A DNA stretch of 12,127 bases from JBNJDW01 sp051745265 (GCA_051745265.1 JBNJDW010000042.1:1-12127); one strand, 5' to 3'; numbered from the stretch's first letter, positions 1 through 7,238 are shown. The notes: a model not told the origin generated them from the sequence alone. Numbers and translations: made by a program.

Positions 1-384
1 TTCGGGCTGAATGACGTAAGTCAGCTCGGTGGCGAAGGTCCAGGTTTCTTCGGACTGTAAACCGATTGTGGCGATATATTGCTGGTCGACCATCCAGTTT
101 GTCGCATGGCTGGAGGCCAGCTTGCCAAGATTGGAAATTTTACGGTCAAGCGTGTCATTGGTCTTCAGGCGGTTTAAAAACCCGGTAACGAAAATAATAA
201 AAACAATCAGGCCGGTTGCCGCGGCAAAGCCATAACCCAGATGCTGCGGTTCAACAATATCGGCCGCCCAATAGATCAGAAAGGCACAAAGCAGAGCAAT
301 ACCGACATAGCACGCCAGAAAAAGCGGGCTTTTGAAAAACTGGCTGAGATAGGCACCTTGGTATGATGAAATTTTCTGTGTCAT
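1..384 (-). CDS. Two-TM membrane protein, N-terminal part (runs off left edge)
   Basis: A reading frame of 128 codons is open from an ATG at 384 to the window edge, so only the N-terminus is visible. Two hydrophobic segments are clear, at about residues 21-41 (LFLACYVGIALLCAFLIYW) and 50-70 (GYGFAAATGLIVFIIFVTGF). They are followed by a hydrophilic stretch, about residues 71-128, with a basic, helix-prone start (NRLKTNDTLDRKISNLGKLA). This suggests an inner-membrane hairpin anchoring a soluble domain, but no family was recognised. A GGGG stretch about 6 bases upstream of the ATG is the only Shine-Dalgarno candidate, and it lies inside a tandem 10-bp repeat. The gene lies downstream of icd on the same strand but behind icd's terminator, so it probably has its own promoter in 385-474. 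That it is a real gene is inferred from the open frame, the membrane pattern and codon use like its neighbours. Confidence 0.75.
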   Translation of the reverse strand, partial: MTQKISSYQGAYLSQFFKSPLFLACYVGIALLCAFLIYWAADIVEPQHLGYGFAAATGLIVFIIFVTGFLNRLKTNDTLDRKISNLGKLASSHATNWMVDQQYIATIGLQSEETWTFATELTYVIQPE

Positions 385-389
385 GAGAT

Positions 390-411
390 CCCCGTAAATG
401 GCCCCGTAAAT
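390..411. repeat. Tandem 10-bp direct repeat upstream of the membrane protein gene
   Basis: The decamer CCCCGTAAAT occurs perfectly twice, at 390-399 and 402-411, with a 12-bp period. Read on the minus strand it is ATTTACGGGG twice, ending 5 bases before the start codon of the leftward membrane protein gene. Each copy contains a GGGG that could pair with 16S rRNA. It may be a simple local duplication or a regulator half-site pair; the sequence does not decide. Confidence 0.5.
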
Positions 412-474
412 TGGTGTTGTCTATTGCTAACGGTAAAGGAATTCCCCCAAAGTCGCAAGCCTAACTGGAATGGC

Positions 475-506
475 AAAAGGGCCGGAGAGTACCCCCGGCC
501 CTTTTT
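475..506 (-). terminator. Intrinsic terminator after icd
   Basis: An 11-bp perfect inverted repeat, AAAAGGGCCGG (475-485) and CCGGCCCTTTT (495-505), encloses a 9-base loop. On the minus strand it begins 19 bases after the icd stop codon and ends in a T run. Because the stem is flanked by A residues on one side and T residues on the other, it could also terminate rightward transcription. It separates icd from the membrane protein gene further left. Confidence 0.85.
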
Positions 507-524
507 CGTGTCTTCAGGTTCTGA

Positions 525-1751
525 TCAGGCCGCCAGACCTTTGGCCATGCGGTTTTCAAGATTCTCGATCAGTTTATCCATAAAGGCTTCCGTGGTCAGG
601 TATGCCTGATCCTTGCTGATCAGCAGGGCCAGATCCTTGGTCATATGGCCGGATTCCACGGTTTCGACACAAACCTGTTCCAGCGCTTCGGCAAATTTAA
701 CGACATCCGGTGTGTTATCAAACTGTCCGCGATAGCGCAGACCTTGCGTCCAGGCAAAGATCGAGGCAATCGGGTTGGTCGATGTCGGGTTGCCTTTTTG
801 ATGTTCGCGGTAATGGCGGGTGACGGTGCCGTGTGCGGCTTCGGCTTCAACCGTTTTGCCATCGGGCGTCAACAGGACGGATGTCATCAGACCAAGAGAG
901 CCAAAGCCCTGCGCCACGGTATCCGACTGAACATCCCCGTCATAATTCTTACAGGCCCAGACAAAGCCGCCCTCCCATTTCATCGCACAGGCCACCATAT
1001 CGTCGATCAGCCGATGTTCATATGTGATATTGGCCGCTTCAAATTTGGCCTTGAATTCAGCGTCAAAGACTTCCTGAAACAGGTCTTTAAACCGGCCGTC
1101 ATAGGTTTTGAGAATGGTGTTTTTGGTCGACAGGAAAACGGGATAATTGCGCTGCAGGCCATAATTAAAACAGGCCCGGGCAAAACCGCGGATGGAGTCA
1201 TCAAGGTTATACATGCCCATGGCAATCCCGGCGGCGGGCGCATCAAAGACTTCATATTCCTGCGCTTCGCCGTTTTCCGGTTCAAAAACCATTTTCAGCT
1301 TGCCCGGACCGTCAAATTTAAAATCGGTCGCCCGGTATTGATCACCAAAAGCATGGCGGCCAATAATGATCGGCTGGGTCCAGCCGGGGACATAGCGGGG
1401 GACATTTTCACAGATAATCGGCTCGCGGAATACGGTGCCGCCCAGAATGTTACGGATGGTACCATTCGGTGATTTCCACATTTTCTTCAGCGAGAATTCT
1501 TCAACCCGGCCTTCATCCGGGGTGATTGTCGCGCATTTAACGCCGACGCCGTGTTCCTTAATGGCTTTGGCGGCATCAATGGTGACCTGATCATCGGTCT
1601 TGTCCCGATTCTCAAGGCCCAGATCAAAATATTTAAGATCAAGATCAAGATACGGCAGGATCAAACGGGTTTTGATAACATCCCAGATGATCCGGGTCAT
1701 TTCATCGCCATCCAGTTCAACAATGGGGTTGGTGACTTTAATTTTGCTCAT
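525..1751 (-). CDS. icd: NADP-dependent isocitrate dehydrogenase (type II)
   Basis: Cytoplasmic TCA-cycle enzyme that oxidatively decarboxylates isocitrate to 2-oxoglutarate and makes NADPH. The 408-residue product has the length and motifs of the homodimeric, eukaryote-like subfamily rather than the E. coli Icd type. The isocitrate-binding segment SPNGTIRN is at 94-101, with FRE at 108-110 and GRHAFGDQYRATDF at 131-144. STKNT at 208-212 holds the lysine equivalent to human IDH1 Lys212. Metal-binding aspartates lie in LIDDMVA (248-254) and YDGDVQSD (270-277). The NADP loop HGTVTRHYREHQ is at 308-319, followed by STNPIASIFAWT. The frame stays open upstream to 1865, but the ATG at 1751 is chosen because the family begins MxKIKVxNPIVELDGDEMTR there and AAGGA lies 9 bases before it. 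The start overlaps the 3' end of the Sel1 gene by 14 bases, so translation may be coupled. Confidence 0.97.
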   Translation of the reverse strand: MSKIKVTNPIVELDGDEMTRIIWDVIKTRLILPYLDLDLKYFDLGLENRDKTDDQVTIDAAKAIKEHGVGVKCATITPDEGRVEEFSLKKMWKSPNGTIRNILGGTVFREPIICENVPRYVPGWTQPIIIGRHAFGDQYRATDFKFDGPGKLKMVFEPENGEAQEYEVFDAPAAGIAMGMYNLDDSIRGFARACFNYGLQRNYPVFLSTKNTILKTYDGRFKDLFQEVFDAEFKAKFEAANITYEHRLIDDMVACAMKWEGGFVWACKNYDGDVQSDTVAQGFGSLGLMTSVLLTPDGKTVEAEAAHGTVTRHYREHQKGNPTSTNPIASIFAWTQGLRYRGQFDNTPDVVKFAEALEQVCVETVESGHMTKDLALLISKDQAYLTTEAFMDKLIENLENRMAKGLAA

Positions 1752-2436
1752 CAGTAGGGTCCTTCTCTGCTTCTTCTGTTGTTTCCGGTGTTTCCGGGTC
1801 TTGTGAATTTTCGGGCGCCGGATCTTCGGGCGTGGATTCATTTTCAATATCTGTATCAGGATCAAGGGGCACCGCCGGCCCCTGTTTTTCGCCCAGCGGG
1901 TTAAGCGGGTGTTCCAGTTCTAAAGGGTCAAGCCGGGTGACTTTCCATTCTTTTATGGCGGCTCTGGCCGCTTTTTTATCTTTACGACTCAATTGATCTT
2001 CAATTTCCTTGCGGGCTTCGGTCGCCCAGTCACGGGTATCGCCCCATTTCAGACGTTCATCGGCCAGCGTGTACCATTTCCAGGCGCTGATATAATCCTC
2101 ATCGTCCTTGGCCATGGCGGCAAGGCGGATGAAGGCTTCATAATGGCCAAGCTTGGCGCTGTGTTCGAACAGGGTTTTGGCCAGCGGTTCATTCTTTCGG
2201 ATGCCGCCTTTCCCCTTGCTGTAAAGATCCCCCAGAATAAACTGGGCGCGGGCATCGCTGTTTTCGGCCAGTTCAAACAGACCCTGCAACGGATGGGAAT
2301 CCCCGCCGCCAATCGGTTCGAACAGCGGATCGGAAATATAGTCAACCGCGGATTGGCCGGAGATATCAGCAAGGGCCGAAACCGCGCCGCCAAGGCAAAA
2401 GGCAAAAGCCGTTAGAATTAAAATGCGATATTTCAT
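1738..2436 (-). CDS. Exported Sel1-repeat protein
   Basis: The 232-residue product starts with a typical Sec signal peptide: lysine/arginine near the start, a hydrophobic core over residues 5-20, and a likely cleavage after ALA at 23. A Sel1-type repeat spans about 62-98 (ARAQFILGDLYSKG... AKTLFEHSAKLGH). A degenerate second copy follows at about 99-130 (AWKWYTLADERL). After a basic helix at about 143-165 comes a proline- and acid-rich tail (190-232) that looks disordered. Sel1 proteins are helical scaffolds that bind partners; no partner is evident here. The ATG overlaps the preceding DUF2794 stop by 4 bases (ATGA), and its own end overlaps the icd start, so the three genes look co-transcribed. 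A periplasmic protein wedged before a TCA enzyme is an odd pairing and may reflect transcription rather than shared function. Confidence 0.88.
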   Translation of the reverse strand: MKYRILILTAFAFCLGGAVSALADISGQSAVDYISDPLFEPIGGGDSHPLQGLFELAENSDARAQFILGDLYSKGKGGIRKNEPLAKTLFEHSAKLGHYEAFIRLAAMAKDDEDYISAWKWYTLADERLKWGDTRDWATEARKEIEDQLSRKDKKAARAAIKEWKVTRLDPLELEHPLNPLGEKQGPAVPLDPDTDIENESTPEDPAPENSQDPETPETTEEAEKDPTDEQN

Positions 2437-2765
2437 TTTTTCTTTTTACCTTCTTTAAATATCTGGAGCGCTTCAAGCAGGCTCTGGCTTTCTTTTAGCA
2501 CGCGTTCTCCGTCAGACACAGTGAATTTTGATGAACGGTTACCTTTGGTGACAATTTTAACGACGCTGTAAACCGGCTGTTCGTGGCTGTGACGAAAGAT
2601 TGAGAAGACAGCCATATCCGGCAGACAGTCCAACGCATAATCGCGCCATTCGTTCTTGGAAACTTTTTCGCCATAGACAGCCATCAGCATACCGATTTCA
2701 TGTCGTGTAAATGTTGTCATGCCTTTTTTGCGCCAATGCGGCGGCAGGCTGAGAAGATTTGCCAT
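2433..2765 (-). CDS. DUF2794 family protein
   Basis: A 110-residue cytoplasmic protein with no signal peptide or membrane segment. The core matches what I recall of DUF2794, a small family largely confined to Alphaproteobacteria: a FxRxEIxxxxxVYG segment at about 19-32, then the highly typical EWRDYALD at 39-46, AVFSIFRHS at 52-60 and PVYSVVK near 64-70. The function of the family is unknown to me. The tail is very basic (GKKKK). The ATG at 2765 is preferred over the internal ATG at 2720 because AAGGAAG sits 8 bases upstream; the internal one has no properly spaced ribosome-binding site. It is the first gene of the DUF2794-Sel1-icd operon, behind a candidate promoter at 2812-2840. Confidence 0.88.
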   Translation of the reverse strand: MANLLSLPPHWRKKGMTTFTRHEIGMLMAVYGEKVSKNEWRDYALDCLPDMAVFSIFRHSHEQPVYSVVKIVTKGNRSSKFTVSDGERVLKESQSLLEALQIFKEGKKKK

Positions 2766-2811
2766 GAAAACGGCTTCCTTGTGTATCTATAGACTTGTTT
2801 TTTTATCCGTT

Positions 2812-2840
2812 ATTTTAAACATGCTTATACAGATGGGCAA
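2812..2840 (-). promoter_or_regulatory. Candidate sigma-70-type promoter for the DUF2794-Sel1-icd operon
   Basis: On the minus strand TTGCCC (2835-2840) is separated by exactly 17 bases from TAAAAT (2812-2817), about 47 bases upstream of the DUF2794 start codon. Four of six -35 bases and five of six -10 bases match the consensus. No experiment supports it, and other AT-rich hexamers exist nearby. Confidence 0.45.
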
Positions 2841-2879
2841 AGTCAAGCTTTTGGCCAATGCGGTTTTCACCATTGCACC

Positions 2880-2908
2880 TTGACCGCCGGGCCGTTTTAC
2901 GCCATCTT
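2880..2908 (+). promoter_or_regulatory. Weak candidate promoter for yfgM-like-bamB-der
   Basis: TTGACC (2880-2885) and CATCTT (2903-2908) are 17 bases apart and lie about 38 bases upstream of the YfgM-like start codon. The -35 element is good, but the -10 element matches only three of six bases. The 180-bp divergent spacer must contain a rightward promoter; this is the best placement seen by eye. Confidence 0.25.
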
Positions 2909-2945
2909 TCAATAAATGATTTAGAACAGATATAAGGACAGACTG

Positions 2946-3629
2946 ATGGTCGATATTTTTGATGAGGTCAATGATGAGCTCCGCGAGGAAAAGCTGGCGA
3001 ATTTCTGGAAAGAAAACGGCACCTTCATCATCATTTGTGTGATTACAGTGATTGTCGCTGTCGGCGGTAAATCCTGGTGGGTCCATTATACGACAGAACA
3101 GAATATGGAGCAGACCGGACAGTTGATCGCTGCTCTCGATCAGGATGACGCCGCTGTTTTGCAAGATTATGCTGAAGAGACCAAAGGCTATCATCAAATG
3201 CTGTCCCGGTTGTTAAGCGCCGGGCTTATGCAGGACAATGCGACAACGGCGGAAGACCGTGCCAAAGCGGTTGAAAACTGGCGTGCTGTTGCTGAAAACC
3301 GCGATTATCCACGGGTTTACCGCGATCTGGCCATTTTGTTGGCGACAGGCGAGGAAGCTGATTTTGATGCAGCGGATATGGATGCCCTACTGGCCGATCT
3401 TGAACCCTTGACGGCAGAGGAACGCCCGTTCCGGTCTTCAGCGCTGGAGCTGATGGCCCATCTGGAAGCTTCACGGGGTGATTATGCCAAGGCCATAGGT
3501 CATATTGATACGCTGCTTGAGGGTACGGACAACGTCCCGCCGTCTATACAGGAACGGGCTGAGACTTTGAAGGCATATTATGCCTTCCGCACCGGGGATG
3601 AAGAAACGGTGGATCAGAATGAAGGGTAA
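2946..3629 (+). CDS. YfgM-like membrane-anchored tetratricopeptide protein (TPR_21 type)
   Basis: The 227-residue product has a short cytoplasmic N-terminus (VDIFDEVNDELREEKLANFWKENG), one transmembrane helix at about residues 26-41, and a helical, TPR-like periplasmic domain. This is the layout of YfgM, the SecYEG/PpiD-associated protein of E. coli, and of the alphaproteobacterial TPR_21 proteins annotated in its place. TPR-like helices are visible around 89-115 and 163-215 (ELMAHLEASRGDYAKAIGHI). The position directly upstream of bamB and der strengthens the assignment, because yfgM-bamB-der is the order in gammaproteobacteria. The likely role is helping secreted or outer-membrane clients leave the translocon; this is inferred from family and context. 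AAGGA lies 7 bases before the ATG. The stop codon falls 4 bases before the proposed bamB GTG start. Confidence 0.82.
   Translation: MVDIFDEVNDELREEKLANFWKENGTFIIICVITVIVAVGGKSWWVHYTTEQNMEQTGQLIAALDQDDAAVLQDYAEETKGYHQMLSRLLSAGLMQDNATTAEDRAKAVENWRAVAENRDYPRVYRDLAILLATGEEADFDAADMDALLADLEPLTAEERPFRSSALELMAHLEASRGDYAKAIGHIDTLLEGTDNVPPSIQERAETLKAYYAFRTGDEETVDQNEG
3622..3626 (+). promoter_or_regulatory. Ribosome-binding site that selects the bamB GTG start
   Basis: AAGGG lies inside the last codons of the YfgM-like gene and 7 bases before the GTG at 3634. The alternative in-frame ATG at 3619 overlaps this site and has only a poor upstream match (ACGGTGG), so the GTG is the better start. Confidence 0.6.
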
Positions 3630-3633
3630 TACT

Positions 3634-4983
3634 GTGCTGATTAAAAAAACGCAGATAAAAAAAACATTGGCCAAAATCTGCTGTCTGACCGCTGTTATCG
3701 TGATGGTGCAGGGCTGCGGTATAACGGAAAAAGTATTCGATGATCCGCCTGAGGAAAAACTGGCAGGTGAACGGCTGACCGTTTTGGAACTGCAGGCCCA
3801 GCTGGAGCCGGATCCGGTTTTACAGACCAGTCAGATTACTTTGCCGCAACCGCGGCGTAACCAGTTCTGGCCGCAATATGCGGGGTATCCCCATCATGCG
3901 ATGGGTCATGTCGGGCTGAATGCCGGTTTAGAACGGGCCTGGCGTTCTGATATCGGCAAAGGCGGCGGAGAACGCAATCCGGTATTTATGCCACCGATTG
4001 TGGCAGACGGCATGGTCTTTACAATAGATGCCAATATGCAGATTTCAGCCTTTGATGCGGATGATGGCAAACAGATCTGGGATATGGATCTGCCGGTTGA
4101 AAAACAGGCGCGTGACGGCGCGCTTGGCGGCGGCCTTGCCTATGCGGCCGGGCGGCTTTACGTGACCGCAGGCCTGAACAAGGCCTTTGTCCTGCAGGTG
4201 ACAGACGGCAAAGTCATGGAAACCATTGATCTGCCGGCCCCGGCGCGGGCGGCACCAAGCGTGCTTGACGGGCAGCTGTATATTCAGACCCTTGATAACC
4301 GGCTTGCTGTTTATGATACGAAAGATTTTTCATCATTGTGGAGTTATGAAGGTTTAAGTGAGACGACCAGTCTTTTGGGATCCGCCAGCCCGGCGGTTGA
4401 CAAGGATATTGTGGCGGCGGCCTTTTCAACGGGGGAAGTTGTGGCATTGCGGAATTCGAACGGCCAGACCTTATGGATTGATAATTTATCCTCATTAAGC
4501 GCGGCGCGGGGGCTTTCGACAATTTCGGATATCCGCGGCGCCGTTGTCCTTGATAAGGGCATCGCCTATGTCATTAGCTATAGCGGCCGGATGGCGGCAA
4601 TAGATGTGCTGACCGGTGATCGTGTCTGGCAAAAACAAATTGGCGGCACCCAGACCCCCTGGGCGGCGGGTAATGTTGTTTATGTCGTCACCTCCGATCA
4701 GCAAATGGTTGCGCTCAGCCGTCTGGATGGCCGGATTTACTGGGTCGAACCGCTGCCGAAGGCCGAGAAAAAAGACAGGACTTTGCTCTGGCAGGGGCCG
4801 GTTCTGGCCGGTGGGCGGTTGATTACGGTGAATAATCATGGCCATGTTCTGGAACTGGATCCGGCAACGGGTAAGGTTCAGGATGAATGGGAAACAGGCG
4901 GCAAGCCTGCCACCGCACCTGTTGTTGCGGATAATACACTGTATGTCCTGACGACCGGCGGTGATTTAATGGCGTATCGCTAA
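3634..4983 (+). CDS. bamB: Outer-membrane assembly lipoprotein BamB (PQQ-repeat beta-propeller)
   Basis: BamB is the beta-propeller lipoprotein of the BAM complex, which inserts beta-barrel proteins into the outer membrane; it acts at the inner face of that membrane. The 449-residue product has a lysine-rich n-region, a hydrophobic core at about 15-25, and a lipobox ending VQGC with the lipidated cysteine at 28. PQQ-like repeats follow through the C-terminus, each with a strand such as MVFTIDANMQISAFDADDGK, RMAAIDVLTGDRVW or HVLELDPATGK. It is longer than E. coli BamB (392 residues); the extra length seems to lie partly between the lipid anchor and the first blade (about 29-85). The GTG start is chosen for its Shine-Dalgarno spacing; an ATG at 3619 would add five residues without changing the lipobox. 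It sits between the yfgM-like gene and der, the classical arrangement. Confidence 0.93.
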   Translation: MLIKKTQIKKTLAKICCLTAVIVMVQGCGITEKVFDDPPEEKLAGERLTVLELQAQLEPDPVLQTSQITLPQPRRNQFWPQYAGYPHHAMGHVGLNAGLERAWRSDIGKGGGERNPVFMPPIVADGMVFTIDANMQISAFDADDGKQIWDMDLPVEKQARDGALGGGLAYAAGRLYVTAGLNKAFVLQVTDGKVMETIDLPAPARAAPSVLDGQLYIQTLDNRLAVYDTKDFSSLWSYEGLSETTSLLGSASPAVDKDIVAAAFSTGEVVALRNSNGQTLWIDNLSSLSAARGLSTISDIRGAVVLDKGIAYVISYSGRMAAIDVLTGDRVWQKQIGGTQTPWAAGNVVYVVTSDQQMVALSRLDGRIYWVEPLPKAEKKDRTLLWQGPVLAGGRLITVNNHGHVLELDPATGKVQDEWETGGKPATAPVVADNTLYVLTTGGDLMAYR

Positions 4984-5004
4984 GCGCAGGATCGGAAAAC
5001 CATC

Positions 5005-6432
5005 ATGAGTTTTAAACTTGCTATTATTGGCCGGCCCAATGTCGGTAAATCGACATTGTTCAATCGTTTGACCGGTAAAAAGATGTCGATCGTCAATGAC
5101 CGCCCCGGGGTGACCCGCGACTGGCAGGTTGCGGATGCCCGTTTGTTTGATTTGCAGTTTCAGATTATCGACACGGCCGGACTGGAGGAATCTTTTAATG
5201 ATTCGATCGAAGGCCGCATGCGCCGCCAGACCGAAGCGGCACTGGAACACGCCGATATGGCCCTGATGATGATTGATGCCAGAGACGGGCTGACCCCGCT
5301 AGACCATCATTTCGCCGCCTGGATTCGCCAGCGCAATATCCCGGTTATTCTGGTGGGTAATAAATGCGATACCAGTGCCGGTAAAAAAGGTATTTACGAA
5401 GCTTATGAGCTGGGGCTGGGCACACCGGTCGAAATGTCGGCGGAACATGGTCTTGGCATGGATGAACTGCATGAGCTGCTCGAACCGTATGTCAAAGCGG
5501 TGACACCTGAGATTATCGAAGAAGACGAGGCCGAAGAGGAAGCCGCCGCGCTGGCCGCCTATGATGAAGGCACCGGCATTGGCTTTGGCGATGAAGACCT
5601 GCCCGAAGAAGAGCTGGTAAAACCGATTAAGATGGCGATTGTCGGTCGGCCCAATGTCGGTAAGTCAACACTGGTCAACGGGTTGTTGAAAGAAGAACGG
5701 ATGATGACCGGGCCCGAGGCCGGAATCACGCGCGATGCCGTGTCGATTGATTGGACCTATGGCGGCCGCGATCTGACCCTGGTCGATACGGCGGGGATGC
5801 GTAAACGGACCCGTATTACCGATATGGTTGAAAAAGATGCCGTTGGTGATGCCCTGCGGGCGATACGGCTGGCGCAGACGGTTGTTCTGGTACTGGATGC
5901 CAATATGATTCTGGAACGTCAGGACCTGACCATTGCCGATCATGTTATTCGTGAAGGCCGGGCGCTGATCATTGCGGTGAATAAATGGGACGAGGTTGAA
6001 AACCGCGCCGAATTGCTGGCCGAGATCCGTTATCGTTTAAATAAATCGCTGCCGCAGGTTAAAGACATCCCCATTGTGACCATTTCGGCCCTGAATGGCC
6101 GCCGTCTTGATAAATTGATGGAGGCGGTGTTTAACACTTATGATCTGTGGAACAGCCGGGTGCCGACGGCGAAGCTGAATCGCTGGCTGTCGATGATGGG
6201 CTCTCACCATCCGGCGCCCCTGTCACAGGGCCGACCGAATAAAATGCGTTATATGACACAGATCAAGGCCCGTCCGCCCAGTTTCGCCATCTGGGTGTCA
6301 CGGCCCAAAGATGTGCCGGACAGCTATGAACGTTATCTGGTTAACGGATTACGCGATGATTTTGATCTGCCCGGCGTGCCGATTCGTCTGTTTCTGCGCA
6401 CCAGCAAGAATCCCTATTCCGATAAAAGCTGA
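5005..6432 (+). CDS. der: Ribosome biogenesis double GTPase Der (EngA)
   Basis: Der is an essential tandem GTPase acting in assembly of the 50S ribosomal subunit. The 475-residue product has two complete G domains and a KH-like C-terminal domain. First domain: GRPNVGKS at 9-16, DTAG at 56-59, NKCD at 119-122 and SAEHG at 145-149. Second domain: GRPNVGKS at 214-221, DTAG at 261-264, NKWD at 326-329 and SALNG at 361-365. A strongly acidic linker (about 170-206) joins them, and the KH-like domain covers about 383-468. All nucleotide-binding motifs are intact. The gene begins 21 bases after the bamB stop and is probably co-transcribed with it. The ribosome-binding site is modest: GGA 8 bases before the ATG. 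Its stop is only 4 bases from the stop of the convergent gene, so no terminator separates them. Confidence 0.98.
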   Translation: MSFKLAIIGRPNVGKSTLFNRLTGKKMSIVNDRPGVTRDWQVADARLFDLQFQIIDTAGLEESFNDSIEGRMRRQTEAALEHADMALMMIDARDGLTPLDHHFAAWIRQRNIPVILVGNKCDTSAGKKGIYEAYELGLGTPVEMSAEHGLGMDELHELLEPYVKAVTPEIIEEDEAEEEAAALAAYDEGTGIGFGDEDLPEEELVKPIKMAIVGRPNVGKSTLVNGLLKEERMMTGPEAGITRDAVSIDWTYGGRDLTLVDTAGMRKRTRITDMVEKDAVGDALRAIRLAQTVVLVLDANMILERQDLTIADHVIREGRALIIAVNKWDEVENRAELLAEIRYRLNKSLPQVKDIPIVTISALNGRRLDKLMEAVFNTYDLWNSRVPTAKLNRWLSMMGSHHPAPLSQGRPNKMRYMTQIKARPPSFAIWVSRPKDVPDSYERYLVNGLRDDFDLPGVPIRLFLRTSKNPYSDKS

Positions 6433-6436
6433 CCGT

Positions 6437-7153
6437 TTACGACGGCTTATGGCCTGGCTTTGGCTGTGCCGGCGCTTGATTATCATTAGGGGTATCTTTT
6501 GGCGGTGTTTTCTTGGCAAACCGGTCTTTAGCCCGGCCAAAAGCACCTTTGGTATCATCCTTTTCAGGGGAGTTTTCAGTGGATTCGGTTGGTGGCGTTA
6601 TAGCCTCAACGGGCGTATCCGCTGATTTTTGTGAACCTTTTTTGCGCTCGCTCAGTCTTTGTTTCAGATTTTTGGCAAAATTGCTGCTGAATTGCCCTGT
6701 CAGCTGCAGGCCGCGATATGTTGCGTAGCTGGCCTTGGTTTTACGGCTGAAATCCGGCAGGGTTTTTGTTTTGAAATCATGCAAGGCGGATTTAAAGGCC
6801 GCACGCTGTTTGCCGCCAAAGGCAACACAGGCTGCGCCGCCAGTCAGGGCGATCAATCCGACAACGGGCGGCAGACCAACCGCAAAACACAACCCGCCGG
6901 CCAGCAGCGTTGCCGGTCCGATGGCGGCCTTCATCGTTGCCCGGCTAAGAGCCTGAACACCACTGCGAAAGGTCCCGTCATTACGATAAGCGTTTTTCAA
7001 ATGATTAGCGATCCAACGGTCGCTGGGCAGCATGGCGATTTGCTCATCTTTCAAATTCACCGCCGGGGTAAAGCGAAAAACCCGGTTGAGCAGGCGAACG
7101 GTTTTCAAGATTCGGCGGCTTTCTGATTCTGGTGCGGTTTTTTGTGTATTCAT
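6437..7153 (-). CDS. Unrecognised protein with a central hydrophobic hairpin
   Basis: A 238-residue protein I do not recognise. Residues 1-75 are basic and polar, without a signal peptide. Two short hydrophobic segments follow at about 77-94 and 97-113, joined by GLPP and rich in glycine and alanine, which would fit a membrane hairpin. A basic helical region (115-172, FKSALHDFKTKTLPDFSRKTK and similar) and a long disordered tail rich in Pro, Thr, Glu and Lys (173-238) complete it. Both ends would face the cytoplasm if the hairpin is inserted. The ATG at 7153 is preferred to an open-frame ATG at 7216 because AAGGGA lies 7 bases upstream. It converges on der with 4 bases between the stop codons. 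It diverges from the small gene at 7373 across an AT-rich spacer with palindromes and a good -10 box at 7218-7223. Function unknown. Confidence 0.78.
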   Translation of the reverse strand: MNTQKTAPESESRRILKTVRLLNRVFRFTPAVNLKDEQIAMLPSDRWIANHLKNAYRNDGTFRSGVQALSRATMKAAIGPATLLAGGLCFAVGLPPVVGLIALTGGAACVAFGGKQRAAFKSALHDFKTKTLPDFSRKTKASYATYRGLQLTGQFSSNFAKNLKQRLSERKKGSQKSADTPVEAITPPTESTENSPEKDDTKGAFGRAKDRFAKKTPPKDTPNDNQAPAQPKPGHKPS

Positions 7154-7217
7154 AGCGTAGTCCCTTGTTTTTATACATGAAAAGGACATATAAATCCTGA
7201 TCATATTTGGAAACAAT

Positions 7218-7223
7218 ATTATA
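7218..7223 (-). promoter_or_regulatory. -10 element for the leftward hairpin-protein gene
   Basis: A perfect TATAAT on the minus strand lies about 65 bases upstream of the start at 7153. No good -35 is present at 17 bases. TTTACA is 14 bases away and lies within the palindrome at 7239-7250, which therefore sits where RNA polymerase or a regulator would bind. Confidence 0.4.
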
Positions 7224-7238
7224 AAGTTTCGTTAGTAT

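Noticed and set aside
645..1472. Long rightward open frame (275 codons) opposite icd
   Set aside because: It lies wholly inside the certain icd gene on the other strand. The peptide has no family features and no ribosome-binding site; it is a by-product of icd codon use.
1752..1865. N-terminal extension of icd to an ATG at 1865
   Set aside because: The extra 38 residues are very basic, absent from the family and would lie entirely inside the Sel1 gene in another frame; the ATG at 1751 has the ribosome-binding site.
2853..2864. GCCAATGCGG occurring both at about 2732 and 2854
   Set aside because: A single short match, one copy inside coding sequence; no symmetry or promoter relation, so probably chance.
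5030..5668. Repeated DNA around GGCCCAATGTCGGTAA, seen near 5035 and again near 5650
   Set aside because: These encode the two GRPNVGKS P-loops of Der. The repeat is explained by the ancient duplication of the GTPase domain, not by a mobile or regulatory repeat.
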